Source: Halotalea alkalilenta DSM 17697 (lineage in GTDB: Bacteria; Pseudomonadota; Gammaproteobacteria; Pseudomonadales; Halomonadaceae). From it: 64,000 nucleotides of DNA. The number at the start of each line of letters is the position of its first letter. Within the stretch, counting starts at the first letter, position 1. The translations under genes were made by a program, and so were the position numbers. Where the stretch lies: contig NZ_JHYY01000013.1 of NCBI RefSeq assembly GCF_000621205.1, forward strand, positions 124,001-188,000, written 5' to 3'. This document shows positions 52,112 through 60,591 of this stretch, in pieces. A model generated the notes under the pieces. That model was not told where the DNA came from, ran no database searches, and saw only the letters and a program-made list of their open reading frames with translations.

Positions 52112-53707
52112 TCAGAACCCCGCGGCGGCACCGTTGCTGCGCGGGTCGAAGGCACCCTCCAACACGCCATTGGGGTGACGAACCACCGCGCCGGCGTGAC
52201 CCATGGTCTCGCTGAACGGCGCCAGCAGCTCGACCTCGTGGCCGCGTTCGGCCAGGGCTTCGACCACCGCCTGGGGGAAGCGCGACTCGAGCTTGAGGCT
52301 GTCGCTGGTGTCGCCCCAGGTACGTCCGAGCAGCCAGCGCGGTGCGCTCACTGCCTGCTGAAGCCCCTGGCCGAACACCGCGTAGCGGCTGTATACCGCG
52401 GCCTGGGTCTGGGGCTGGCCGTCGCCGCCCATGGTCCCGTAGACCAGGGTGCGGCCGTCGCTGAGCCGGGCGGCGGCGGGATTCAAGGTGTGAAACGGCT
52501 GCTTGCCTGGCGCCAACGCAAGGATATGGCCAGGGTCGAGGCTGAACGAGGCGCCCCGGTTCTGCCAGTTGATCCCGCTGCCCGGCAGCACCACACCGCT
52601 GCCGAACTCGTGATAGATGCTCTGGATGAACGATACCGCGAGGCCGGATTCGTCGATGACGCCCATCCAGATGGTATCGCCCGGCCCCTTGCCCTCTCCC
52701 CAGGGCGCCGCCCGCGCCATGTCGACCGCCGCCGCCTCGCGATCGAGCGCCGCGCTCTCAAGGCATGCCTGGGGATCGATGCGCATGCAGGCGGGATCGG
52801 TGATCTGGCTATCGCGCACCGCGAAGGCGCGCTTGGTCGCCTCGACCAGCGCATGGATGTGATCGGCGCTGTCGGCTTCGACCGTGGAGAGCCCCAGTCG
52901 GTCGGAGATGCCGAGGATCATCTGCGAGACCAGCCCCTGGGTCGGCGGGGCGAGATTGAATATCTCACCGGTGCTGTGGGCGAGCTTCAACGGCGTACCA
53001 CGGCGTGCCCGGTAGCCGGCGAGGTCGGCGGCGGTCACCGGCATGCCGAGCCGGCCGATATCGGCGGCGATCGAGCCTGCCAGCTCGCCGCGGTAGAAGT
53101 CGTCGAGCCCGCTCGCGGCGAGCCGTGACAGCGTCGCCGCAAGCTTCGGCTGCTTGAACAGGCTGGCCTCTTGCGGCACTCGGCCATCGACCAGGAAGCT
53201 CTCGGCGAAGCCTGGGATGTGCTCGAGTTCACTGCGTTTGGCCCGGGTCGCGGCGACCTGGGAGTGGGTCACCGGCATGCCCTGGGAGGCGTAGTGGATG
53301 GCATCCGAGAGCAACCGGGGCAGCGGCAGCGGTGGCCGCTCGGCGAGCTCACCGGCGAGCTCGAGCGCGACCCGCCAACCGTCGACGGTACCAGGTACGG
53401 TCAGCGCAGCATCCGCGCCGCGAAACGGAATCCGCTCGCGCCCGGCGTAGCGCTCCAGGGTGGCGAGGCTGCCTGCCGGACCGCTGGCATCGATGGTCAC
53501 CGGCTCGCCGTCGGGCGGCATCACCAGCCAGAAGCCATCGCCGCCGATCCCGTTCATATGCGGGTAGACCACCGCGATGGTGGAGGCGGCGGCGACCATC
53601 GCCTCGATGGCGTTGCCACCCTCGCGCAGGATCGAGAGCGCCGCTTGCGCTGCGAGGCTGTGAGGAGCGACGGCGAGACCGCGCGGGGCGACGGTGGCGT
53701 TGAGCAT
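52112..53707 (-). CDS. gamma-glutamyltransferase family protein (YwrD-like)
   Basis: A 531-residue Ntn hydrolase without a signal peptide, so cytoplasmic like B. subtilis YwrD-type members. The self-cleavage/nucleophile Thr is in GPGDTIWMGVIDESGLAVSFIQSIYHEFGSG; NGIGGDGFWLV is the N-terminal block and TMGGDGQPQTQ the C-terminal glycine motif. It hydrolyses or transfers gamma-glutamyl groups, or acts on cephalosporin-like amides. With the gamma-glutamyl-amine-like locus at 38-47 kb it adds a second glutamyl-cleaving enzyme to this region. Confidence 0.88.
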   Translation of the reverse strand: MLNATVAPRGLAVAPHSLAAQAALSILREGGNAIEAMVAAASTIAVVYPHMNGIGGDGFWLVMPPDGEPVTIDASGPAGSLATLERYAGRERIPFRGADAALTVPGTVDGWRVALELAGELAERPPLPLPRLLSDAIHYASQGMPVTHSQVAATRAKRSELEHIPGFAESFLVDGRVPQEASLFKQPKLAATLSRLAASGLDDFYRGELAGSIAADIGRLGMPVTAADLAGYRARRGTPLKLAHSTGEIFNLAPPTQGLVSQMILGISDRLGLSTVEADSADHIHALVEATKRAFAVRDSQITDPACMRIDPQACLESAALDREAAAVDMARAAPWGEGKGPGDTIWMGVIDESGLAVSFIQSIYHEFGSGVVLPGSGINWQNRGASFSLDPGHILALAPGKQPFHTLNPAAARLSDGRTLVYGTMGGDGQPQTQAAVYSRYAVFGQGLQQAVSAPRWLLGRTWGDTSDSLKLESRFPQAVVEALAERGHEVELLAPFSETMGHAGAVVRHPNGVLEGAFDPRSNGAAAGF

Positions 53708-53754
53708 CTAGGCGAGTTCCTGGTGTCGTGGTTCGAAGCGAAGGTTAACGGCAA

Positions 53755-54498
53755 TCAGCGGCCCGGCAGCGGCAACCAATCGAGCACGCGCTGGATCTGC
53801 TGGTCCCAATAGCGCCATTGGTGATCCCCCGGGCCCTCCTCGTAGCACAGCTCGAGCCCGGCGTCGAAAGCCGCGTCGCGGAAGTCGAGATTGGGCCGAT
53901 GGAGGAAGTCCTCGGTACCGCACCACTGATAGAGCCTGGGCGCGGCCGAAGGCAGCTGGCGATAGCGATCGAGCAGCGCGAACAGGTCGTCCTCGCCGCC
54001 ACGCGGATCGCGATCGGCGAAGATCAGTCCGAAATCCGGCGGCGGGTCGACACGCTGCGCGACCGCGACGATATCGAGCGAGCCGGAGAGGCTGGCCGCG
54101 GCGGCGAAGCGCTGCGGTTCTCGCAGCGCCCACTTGAAGGCGCCATAGCCGCCCATCGAAAGCCCGGCGACGAAGGTCTCCTCGCGACGACGCGAGATCG
54201 GCAGCAGCCGTTCGGCGAGCCTCGGCAGCTCCTCGGTGAGAAAGGCGTACCAGCGCGGGCCGTGGCGCATATCGGTGTAGAAGCCGCGTCCGCAGGCCGG
54301 CATCACTACCGCGAGATTGCGCTCGGCGGCGTAGCGTTCGATCGCGGTCTGCCGGCACCAGGCGCTGTCGTCGTCACTGAGCCCGTGGAGCAGGTAGAGC
54401 ACCGGCCACGGGCCATCGCCCTGCTCCGGCACCAGCGCCTGGAGAGAGGCGTCGATGCCGAGTACCTCGGACGCGAATCTGTACTGCAGCCATGCCAT
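53755..54498 (-). CDS. alpha/beta hydrolase, esterase D family
   Basis: A 247-residue serine esterase. VLYLLHGLSDDDSAWCR is the oxyanion-hole strand, AGLSMGGYGAFKWA has the nucleophile Ser114, and the His is in GPGDHQWRYWDQQ. This is the arrangement of tributyrin esterase and S-formylglutathione hydrolase-like enzymes. GGAG lies about 9 nt before the ATG at 54498; an ATG at 54519 is possible. It follows the gamma-glutamyltransferase in orientation (upstream of it by 47 bp) and may be cotranscribed. Confidence 0.87.
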   Translation of the reverse strand: MAWLQYRFASEVLGIDASLQALVPEQGDGPWPVLYLLHGLSDDDSAWCRQTAIERYAAERNLAVVMPACGRGFYTDMRHGPRWYAFLTEELPRLAERLLPISRRREETFVAGLSMGGYGAFKWALREPQRFAAAASLSGSLDIVAVAQRVDPPPDFGLIFADRDPRGGEDDLFALLDRYRQLPSAAPRLYQWCGTEDFLHRPNLDFRDAAFDAGLELCYEEGPGDHQWRYWDQQIQRVLDWLPLPGR

Positions 54499-54724
54499 GG
54501 CCACTGCTCCGCTTTGCATGTGATGCCCTATTACGCCGCGCGGACCCGTACTTGTCGAGCCAAGCGACGGTTAACGGCGCGTTGCTTTTTTGTGTCGAGT
54601 TGAAATTCCGGCGATCGATCCCTCCCAACCGCGGTCCATACTGCGAAAGTTCAACGCGGTGGCGGCATCCGAGCGCCGCCCGCGAGGGATCAGACGAATC
54701 AGAAAGACAAGGGACTCATCGCCT

Positions 54725-55780
54725 ATGCTGGTTTCGATCCAGGCACTGCGGGCCTTCGCCGCTTGGCTCGTGGTCTTCCACCACTTCATGCAGGTGTTTT
54801 TCAATTTCAAGGCCGAAAGCCTGACCGGGCAGATGCTCTCCACCCGTGGTCAGGTCGGCGTCGACATCTTCTTCGTGATCAGCGGCTTCGTGATCTATCT
54901 GGCCAGCGCAGGCAAATCGATCCACACCCCTCGCTTCATGCTCGAACGCTTGATCCGCATCGCTCCCGCCTACTGGATCTTCACCCTGATCACCGCGTCG
55001 ATCATCTACTTCGACGCCCGGATGATGCCGGACTACGGTCTCGATCCAGTGGCGCTGCTCAAGTCGCTGCTCTTCATTCCGACCCAGAACCCGGCCGGCT
55101 TCGGTTTCTATCCGATCCTCCCGGTGGGCTGGACGCTGAACTTCGAGATGATGTTCTACGCTCTGTTCGCGCTCTCGCTGCTTGCCGGGCGGCGCCACCG
55201 GGTGTGGGTCACGACGCTGCTGGTGGTGCTGCTCGGCGGCTGGCTGGCCCACCAGCCGTTCATCTCGAGCTTCTACACCAACCCGGTGATCTACGAGTTC
55301 CTGCTCGGCATCGGTCTGGCATCGATCTACCGTCGCGGCTGGCTGCCGGCCCTCTCGGGCTGGGCCTTGCTGGTCCCCGCGGTGATCGCGGCGGGCGCCG
55401 TAGCGATGATCCTGCAGTTCGACGATCAGCATCCCTATCGCCTGCTGACCTGGGGCCTGCCCAGCGCCGCACTGGTCGCCGCCTTGATCAGCATGGAGAA
55501 GCTGTTCGATGGCAATCGCGTGCTCAAGCACCTCGGCGACTGGTCCTATTCGGTCTACCTGCTCCACGTCATCGTGCTGTGGTGCGGCGCCTACCTGCTC
55601 CACCGTCGGCTCGGCCTCGACCCTTACCTGACCCTGGCGCTGTGCCTGCCGGTGATCGCCGTCGGCTCGTGGCTCAGCTTCACCTACGTCGAGATGGCAC
55701 TGTCGCGCCGGCTCAAGCGCAGCCTGGGGCTGTCACGGCGTCCGTCGCGTGCTGAAGAGCGGCTCGAGCCGAACGCTTGA
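54725..55780 (+). CDS. acyltransferase family membrane protein (OafA/NodX type)
   Basis: A 351-residue acyltransferase-3 protein with about ten membrane segments. SIQALRAFAAWLVVFHHFMQVFF carries the family His (H-H), and GVDIFFVISGFVIYLA with MLERLIRIAPAYWIFTL follow as the next conserved blocks. It acetylates or acylates exopolysaccharide, lipid or peptidoglycan sugars. The ATG at 54725 has only a weak ribosome-binding site; the frame is open back to 54590 without protein character. Followed by a hairpin at 55856. Confidence 0.87.
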   Translation: MLVSIQALRAFAAWLVVFHHFMQVFFNFKAESLTGQMLSTRGQVGVDIFFVISGFVIYLASAGKSIHTPRFMLERLIRIAPAYWIFTLITASIIYFDARMMPDYGLDPVALLKSLLFIPTQNPAGFGFYPILPVGWTLNFEMMFYALFALSLLAGRRHRVWVTTLLVVLLGGWLAHQPFISSFYTNPVIYEFLLGIGLASIYRRGWLPALSGWALLVPAVIAAGAVAMILQFDDQHPYRLLTWGLPSAALVAALISMEKLFDGNRVLKHLGDWSYSVYLLHVIVLWCGAYLLHRRLGLDPYLTLALCLPVIAVGSWLSFTYVEMALSRRLKRSLGLSRRPSRAEERLEPNA

Positions 55781-55855
55781 AGCGCGAGTCCCGCCGATCG
55801 TGGGTCATTGAACGCGCGATCCGAGACGACCGCGGCACGGTGCATCGAACGCCAA

Positions 55856-55882
55856 AGCGCCCGGCGAAATCAGCCGGGCGCT
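55856..55882. terminator. hairpin terminator, copy 1 (AGCGCCCGGC stem)
   Basis: AGCGCCCGGC and GCCGGGCGCT pair around GAAATCA, 75 bp after the acyltransferase stop. No T-tract on the plus strand; GCGCTTTGG on the minus strand. An almost identical hairpin is at 56217-56243. Confidence 0.65.
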
Positions 55883-55956
55883 CAGATTAATGACAACCCC
55901 CCTTTAGACCCAGGCGACGCTCTCGATCCTGGCGAGTCGAGAACCGTTTTCGCTCC

Positions 55957-55975
55957 AACGAGCCTATCGCTCGTT
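55957..55975. repeat. inverted repeat in hairpin block
   Basis: AACGAGC and GCTCGTT, perfect 7-bp arms around CTATC. Confidence 0.55.
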
Positions 55976-55980
55976 TAGAT

Positions 55981-56000
55981 GCGAGGGGCGGTCCCCTCGC
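55981..56000. repeat. inverted repeat in hairpin block
   Basis: GCGAGGGG and CCCCTCGC, perfect 8-bp arms around CGGT, followed directly by a second hairpin TCCCCC-TTTA-GGGGGA (56003-56018). Confidence 0.6.
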
Positions 56001-56072
56001 GCTCCCCCTTTAGGGGGACGCGCCGCCACGAGATCGCGAAACCCTGGCCGATCAATCGCTTGCCCTCGGGTC

Positions 56073-56108
56073 GGCGCGCATGGACATCCCTGTCCGGGCG
56101 CGCCTTTT
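56073..56108 (+). terminator. terminator-like hairpin with T4 tail
   Basis: GGCGCGC (56073-56079) pairs with GCGCGCC (56098-56104) and GGACA with TGTCC inside it, around TCCC, with a 2/2 internal loop; TTTT follows at 56105-56108. It has the form of a rho-independent terminator on the plus strand. Confidence 0.6.
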
Positions 56109-56127
56109 GCGACATCCATGTCGCAAA
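56106..56127. repeat. 22-bp near-perfect palindrome
   Basis: TTTGCGACAT and ATGTCGCAAA, perfect 10-bp arms separated by CC, sharing the T tail of the preceding hairpin. Confidence 0.65.
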
Positions 56128-56216
56128 CCCCGGTGCAATCGATTGCCGTCCAGCGCGCTCTCGGAGGCGGCTGGAAGCCATCGTGGCATCTTCAAATACT
56201 TTGTCAGCAGTCTGAA

Positions 56217-56243
56217 AGCGCCCGGCGAAATCGGCCGGGCGCT
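56217..56243 (-). terminator. hairpin terminator of the I78-like lipoprotein gene, copy 2
   Basis: AGCGCCCGGC and GCCGGGCGCT around GAAATCG, 20 bp after the lipoprotein stop; on the minus strand it ends GCGCTTTCAG. Apart from one loop base it duplicates the hairpin at 55856. Confidence 0.7.
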
Positions 56244-56262
56244 TCGGTGCTACTGGGTCGGA

Positions 56263-56658
56263 TCAGCCACAGTCGAGGCCGTTGATCACGCCCTTGTCGT
56301 CGGTGCGGATGTTGAGCCGGTCATCACGATAGTCCATGGTCGCCGCGGTGTGCGGCGCCAGTACGCGCTGCTGGCGCGCGCCGCTGAGTGCGAGGATCTC
56401 CGCGTAGAGCGCATCGCTACCGGTCTGGCCGACATAGCTCTCGACCCTGCCGGCATCGCACTGCTGGTCGGGCGCGCCGGTCTGCGTCTGCTGCGTATCG
56501 CTCGGCTGTGCGCCGCTGGCACCCGTGCCCTGGTGCTGGTTCGATGGGGAGAGATACTCGACGCCGGGAGGCGCGCCCGGTATCTCTTGCTCGGGGGTGG
56601 AAGAGCAGGCGCTGAGCGCCATGGCCAGCACCACGCCACCTACGAGGGTTCCTTTCAT
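56263..56658 (-). CDS. lipoprotein with I78-type peptidase-inhibitor-like domain
   Basis: A 131-residue secreted lipoprotein. The signal peptide MKGTLVGGVVLAMALSAC ends in a lipobox with Cys18, followed by a Gln/Ser/Gly-rich linker (residues about 20-65). The C-terminal domain (CDAGRVESYVGQTGSDALYAEILALSGARQQRVLAPHTAATMDYRDDRLNI ... GLDCG) resembles the I78 elastase-inhibitor family, with its paired Cys. AGGAGG precedes the ATG. It probably protects the envelope from proteases. Confidence 0.8.
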   Translation of the reverse strand: MKGTLVGGVVLAMALSACSSTPEQEIPGAPPGVEYLSPSNQHQGTGASGAQPSDTQQTQTGAPDQQCDAGRVESYVGQTGSDALYAEILALSGARQQRVLAPHTAATMDYRDDRLNIRTDDKGVINGLDCG

Positions 56659-56746
56659 TCCTAGCCTCCTTGATGATGGCCGGGCGCTAATGGCGACACC
56701 GGCCGACCCTGCCCAGCTTAGCAGCGGATCAACGAACCGGCGCGAT

Positions 56747-57559
56747 TCAGCGCCGCGCGGCGCGCACGCCCTCGGCGAGCTCACGGGTCAGCCGGCTGAC
56801 CTCGGCCACCGCTGTGGCGGTGTCGACCGCGCCTTCGATGCAATCGACCAGGGCGGAGCCCACTACCACCGCATCGCTGAAGCGAGCGATCTCCTCGGCC
56901 TGCTGCGCTCGACGGATGCCGAAACCCACCGCCACCGGCAGCTGGCTGTGCTCCTTGATCCGCCCTACCGCACGCTCGACATCGGTCGGCGTAGGCGCGC
57001 GGGCGCCGGTAACGCCCGCGACCGAGACGTAATAGACGAAACCCGAGGTGTTCTCGAGCACCTTCGGCAGCCGCTTATCGTCGGTGGTCGGGGTGGCGAG
57101 GCGAATGAAGTCGATGCCCGCCTCCCGGGCCGGCAGGCAGAGCTCGGCATCGTGCTCGGGCGGCAGGTCGACGACGATCAGGCCATCGACCCCGGCGGCC
57201 TTGGCATCGACCAGGAAGCGCTCGACGCCATAGCGGTAGATCGGGTTGTAGTAGCCCATCAGTACGATCGGCGTGGTGGTGTCGCGCTCACGGAAGCGTT
57301 TCACCATTTCGAGCGTCTTGATCTGGGTCTGGCCGGCGGCGAGCGCGCGCAGCGCGGCTTTCTGGATTGCCGGGCCGTCCGCCATCGGGTCGGTGAACGG
57401 CATGCCGAGCTCGATGATGTCCGCGCCGGCCCCAGGCAGCGCCTCGAGGATCGCAAGCGATGCATCGAAGCTCGGGTCACCGGCGGTGACGAAGGTCACC
57501 AAGGCGGCGCGGTTTTCCTGCTTGAGCGCGTCGAAGCGCGCAGTGATCCGCGAACTCAT
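56747..57559 (-). CDS. trpA: tryptophan synthase alpha subunit
   Basis: A 270-residue TIM barrel that cleaves indole-3-glycerol phosphate to indole. [24 protein letters not shown] contains the catalytic Glu and Asp, and [16 protein letters not shown] and [11 protein letters not shown] are canonical. The ATG overlaps the trpB stop by one base (TGATG), so the two subunits are cotranslated. Regulated with trpB by TrpI. Confidence 0.96.
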   Translation of the reverse strand: MSSRITARFDALKQENRAALVTFVTAGDPSFDASLAILEALPGAGADIIELGMPFTDPMADGPAIQKAALRALAAGQTQIKTLEMVKRFRERDTTTPIVLMGYYNPIYRYGVERFLVDAKAAGVDGLIVVDLPPEHDAELCLPAREAGIDFIRLATPTTDDKRLPKVLENTSGFVYYVSVAGVTGARAPTPTDVERAVGRIKEHSQLPVAVGFGIRRAQQAEEIARFSDAVVVGSALVDCIEGAVDTATAVAEVSRLTRELAEGVRAARR

Positions 57560-58869
57560 CAGTGCGTCTCCCCTTGGTTGGATCCCTGGCCGAACTGCAG
57601 GTCGTCGACATCGCGCGCGTCTTCGGCAGTATCGGGCAATACCTCGGTGTCGCCGCGCTTTTCGAGATAGGCAGCGACGCTCGCCATGTCCTTGTCGCCG
57701 CGTCCGCTGAGGTTGATCACCATCAGATGGTCCTTCGGCAGGGTCGGTGCGAGCTTGGCCGCATGGGCGATCGCGTGGGCCGATTCGAGCGCCGGGATGA
57801 TGCCTTCGAGATGACAGCAGGTCTTGAACGCATCGACCGCTTCGTCATCGGTGATCGAGACGTACTCGACCCGCCCGGAGGAGAAGAGGAAGGCGTGCTC
57901 CGGGCCGATGCCCGGGTAGTCGAGCCCAGCCGAGACCGAATGGGCATCCTTGATCTGGCCGTCGTCGTCCTGCAGCAGATAGGTGCGATTGCCGTGCAGC
58001 ACCCCCGGCACACCACCGTTGAGGCTCGCCGCGTGCTCGCCGGTCTCGATGCCGTGACCGCCCGCCTCGACGCCGATCATTCTGATCGATTCGTCCTCGA
58101 GCATGGGATGGAACAGGCCCATCGCGTTCGACCCGCCACCGATGCAAGCCACCAGCGAGTCGGGCAGGCGCCCTTCCTTGTCGATGATCTGCTCGCGGGT
58201 CTCGCGGCCGATCACCGCCTGGAAGTCGCGCACCATGGCGGGATAGGGATGAGGCCCGGCGACGGTGCCGATGATGTAGAAGGTGTCGTCGACATTGGTG
58301 ACCCAGTCGCGCAGCGCCTCGTTCATTGCATCCTTGAGCGTGCCGGTGCCGGCGGTGACCGGGATCACCTGCGCCCCGAGCAGCTTCATGCGGAACACGT
58401 TGGGCTGCTGGCGCTCGATGTCGGTAGCACCCATGTAGACCACGCACTGCATGCCGAAGCGCGCGGCCACCGTGGCGGTGGCGACACCGTGCATACCCGC
58501 CCCGGTCTCGGCGATGATCCGCCGCTTGCCCATCTTCTTCGCCAGCAGGATCTGGCCGATGCAGTTGTTGATCTTGTGCGCGCCGGTGTGATTGAGATCT
58601 TCGCGCTTGAAGTAGATCTTCGCCCCACCGAGGGCGTCGCTCAGCCGCTCGGCGTGGTAGAGCGGGCTCGGACGGCCGACGTAGTCGCGCTGGAAGTAGG
58701 CCAGTTCGCGACGAAACTCAGGGTCCGTCTTCGACGCTTCATAGGCTTGCTCGAGCTGGAGGATCAGCGGCATCAGCGTCTCGGCGACGAATCGGCCACC
58801 GAAATCGCCGAAGAAACCGTCGGCGTCGGGGCCTGCGCCGCTGCGTACGGGCGTGGCGTTGGTGGTCAT
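57559..58869 (-). CDS. trpB: tryptophan synthase beta subunit
   Basis: A 436-residue PLP enzyme that joins indole and serine. [11 protein letters not shown] contains the PLP Lys, [12 protein letters not shown] the phosphate-binding loop, and [20 protein letters not shown] the C-terminal block. GAGAGG at 8 nt supports the ATG at 58869; the open frame further upstream runs into the trpI promoter. The C-terminus carries a longer tail (about 25 residues, [20 protein letters not shown]) than the usual family end. Confidence 0.95.
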   Translation of the reverse strand: MTTNATPVRSGAGPDADGFFGDFGGRFVAETLMPLILQLEQAYEASKTDPEFRRELAYFQRDYVGRPSPLYHAERLSDALGGAKIYFKREDLNHTGAHKINNCIGQILLAKKMGKRRIIAETGAGMHGVATATVAARFGMQCVVYMGATDIERQQPNVFRMKLLGAQVIPVTAGTGTLKDAMNEALRDWVTNVDDTFYIIGTVAGPHPYPAMVRDFQAVIGRETREQIIDKEGRLPDSLVACIGGGSNAMGLFHPMLEDESIRMIGVEAGGHGIETGEHAASLNGGVPGVLHGNRTYLLQDDDGQIKDAHSVSAGLDYPGIGPEHAFLFSSGRVEYVSITDDEAVDAFKTCCHLEGIIPALESAHAIAHAAKLAPTLPKDHLMVINLSGRGDKDMASVAAYLEKRGDTEVLPDTAEDARDVDDLQFGQGSNQGETH

Positions 58870-59000
58870 GGCGATAGCCTCTCGGAAGGGCTGCGCGAAT
58901 ACGCGCGAGCATGTCTCGACATACGCCCCGGCGGTGGAGCCCGGAGCGAAGAATGATCCCACCTTAGTGCAGCCGGGCGGCGATGAAAATCGATAAAAAC

Positions 59001-59035
59001 GGGTGGGCTTGTGAGTTATGCTCACAAGCTCACCC
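59001..59035. promoter_or_regulatory. putative TrpI operator (long palindrome)
   Basis: CTTGTGAG (59008-59015) and CTCACAAG (59021-59028) are perfect arms around TTATG, extended by GGGTGGG and CTCACCC with one mismatch, giving nearly 15-bp arms. It lies 34 bp before trpI and about 130 bp before trpB, in the position of TrpI sites I and II in Pseudomonas. Confidence 0.7.
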
Positions 59036-59068
59036 GCATCGAAACTCCTCGTTCGAGACGCTGCCACC

Positions 59069-60010
59069 ATGCCCCGCGACGACCTTCCCTCGCTCACCGC
59101 GCTGCGCGCCTTCGAAGCCACCGCCCGCCTGGGCTCGGCGAGCGCGGCGGCGCAGGCGCTCAACATCACCCATGGCGCGGTGAGCCGCCAGCTCAAGGCG
59201 CTCGAAAGCGAGCTCGACACTCAGTTGTTCATTCGCCGCGGCCGCAGGCTCGAACTCACCGCCCAAGGCGAGACCTTCGCCTACGCCTGCTCAGATGCGT
59301 TCGAGCGGCTGCGCGAGGCGCGCCGGGCACTGGAGCGCTCACGCGCGCGCGCGCCCTTCGCCCTCGCCTGCCCCGGCAGCCTGCTCGCGCGCTGGCTGAT
59401 CCCGCGTCTCGACCGGCTCAACCAAGCCTTGCCCGAGCTGCGCCTGCAGGTGGTATCGAGCGAGCATGGCTTGGAGCCACTCGGGGATGGGGTCGATGCG
59501 AGCCTGCTGTTCGCCTCCCCCCCGTGGCCGTTCGAGACCGAAGCGCGAGTCCTCGCACCGGAGTGGATCGGCCCGGTGCTCTCCCGCGCCGCCGCAGAAC
59601 GCATCGGCCTCGCCGCCGGACGGCAGGCGCCGCTCGAGCGGCTGCTCGACCAGCCGCTGCTGCACACCGCCTCCCGGCCTCAGGCATGGCCACAGTGGGC
59701 GGCGGCGGTCGGGCTCGATCCCAGACAGCTGACCCAGGGACAGGGTTTCGAGCATCTCTACTACCTGCTGGAAGCCGCCGAGGCCGGGCTCGGAATCGCT
59801 ATCGCGCCGCGGCTATTGATCGAAGAGGCGCTGGTCCAGGGGCGGCTACTCGCCCCCTGGGGGTTCGTCGCCACGGGGGCCAGCCTGACGCTGTTCCAAC
59901 GGCGCGACGCCAGTGCCGCCGAGCACCGCAGGACGAGCGCGCTGGGGGATTGGTTGGAGATCGCGCTGGGCGAAAACGGGTCACCGGCAAAGGATTGCAA
60001 CCAACGGTAA
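59069..60010 (+). CDS. trpI: LysR family regulator of tryptophan synthase genes
   Basis: A 313-residue [50 protein letters not shown] (residues about 8-52). The stretch [37 protein letters not shown] matches Pseudomonas TrpI from memory. In Pseudomonas TrpI activates trpBA with indole-3-glycerol phosphate; the divergent arrangement with trpBA is preserved. The ATG at 59069 gives the family start MPRDDLPSL. Confidence 0.88.
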   Translation: MPRDDLPSLTALRAFEATARLGSASAAAQALNITHGAVSRQLKALESELDTQLFIRRGRRLELTAQGETFAYACSDAFERLREARRALERSRARAPFALACPGSLLARWLIPRLDRLNQALPELRLQVVSSEHGLEPLGDGVDASLLFASPPWPFETEARVLAPEWIGPVLSRAAAERIGLAAGRQAPLERLLDQPLLHTASRPQAWPQWAAAVGLDPRQLTQGQGFEHLYYLLEAAEAGLGIAIAPRLLIEEALVQGRLLAPWGFVATGASLTLFQRRDASAAEHRRTSALGDWLEIALGENGSPAKDCNQR

Positions 60011-60093
60011 CCGAAGGAATGCTCCCAGCCTGCTATGGTAAGGAGAGTCGTGCTGGAATCGCGACATTCACCAGAAAAAGGAGAATGGACCTC

Positions 60094-60228
60094 ATGATCA
60101 AGAAATATCTCGCCCTCGCCTGCCTCACCCTGCTCGGCGCCGGCGCACTGGCCGGCTGCAACACCGTGGATGGTGCGGGACAGGACATCGAAAGTGGCGG
60201 AGAGGCGATCCAAAACGCCGCCCAATAA
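60094..60228 (+). CDS. ecnB: entericidin A/B family small lipoprotein
   Basis: A 44-residue lipoprotein: MIKKYLALACLTLLGAGALAGC with lipobox Cys22, then NTVDGAGQDIESGGEAIQNAAQ, the amphipathic entericidin core. AGGAG (60079-60083) at 10 nt favours the ATG at 60094 over the ATG at 60085. Entericidins are small membrane-active lipoproteins of stationary phase and osmotic stress. A strong terminator follows. Confidence 0.88.
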   Translation: MIKKYLALACLTLLGAGALAGCNTVDGAGQDIESGGEAIQNAAQ

Positions 60229-60252
60229 GGCTCACGGAGCCTTCGGAAGATG

Positions 60253-60283
60253 CGTCCCGGGGAGTTTTTCCCCGGGGCGTTTT
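60253..60283 (+). terminator. intrinsic terminator of the entericidin gene
   Basis: CGTCCCGGGGA and TCCCCGGGGCG form an 11-bp stem (one T-G pair) around GTTTT, followed by TTTT, 24 bp after the stop. Confidence 0.85.
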
Positions 60284-60297
60284 CGTTTGCGCCACGC

Positions 60298-60591
60298 TCA
60301 AGCGAGGCGCAGCGCCTGGCCTGCCGGCGCGAGGGAGAGATTCAGCTGTGCGCTGCGTTCCCGGCCACGGTCCACTTCGATCCAGCCCTTTTCGGCCAAG
60401 GCATCGGCTGCGCGTCGAACCAGCGCGTGCTCAAGTTCGAGATCGCGAGCAATCCGACCGCTGGTCAATCCGCGCTCAGCGACGAGCAGCCGGGCGAGTA
60501 CCACGGCTTCGAGCGGGGCCAGCGAGTACGGTGGATCGATCAGGCGGGCGAGCCAGGCATCGAGCCCGGCTTCGAACGGGGCATCGCTCAC
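60298..60591 (-). CDS. small winged-helix protein downstream of fdhD, unknown function
   Basis: A 97-residue protein of DNA-binding type: SLAPLEAVVLARLLVAERGLTSGRIARDLELEHALVRRAADALAEKGWIEVDRGR reads as a winged helix. Its GTG start overlaps the fdhD stop (GTGA), so it is translationally coupled to fdhD. I do not recognise a named family; a regulator of formate or molybdenum functions is possible but unsupported. Confidence 0.7.
   Translation of the reverse strand: MSDAPFEAGLDAWLARLIDPPYSLAPLEAVVLARLLVAERGLTSGRIARDLELEHALVRRAADALAEKGWIEVDRGRERSAQLNLSLAPAGQALRLA

Larger units (their letters stand above)
55781..56262. repeat. gene-free block of consecutive hairpins
   Basis: This 482-bp block has no convincing gene but contains at least seven inverted repeats in a row. 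Arms: 55856-55882 (10 bp), 55921-55942 (6 bp), 55957-55975 (7 bp), 55981-56000 (8 bp), 56003-56018 (6 bp), 56073-56104 (7 + 5 bp), 56106-56127 (10 bp) and 56217-56243 (10 bp). The first and last are near-identical copies flanking the rest. This is far more structure than expected by chance and could be a REP-like element or a structured RNA. Confidence 0.65.

Noticed and set aside
59011-60084. Long upstream extension of the entericidin frame
   Set aside because: It runs through trpI in another frame and is Arg/Pro-rich; the entericidin signal peptide and AGGAG fix the start at 60094.
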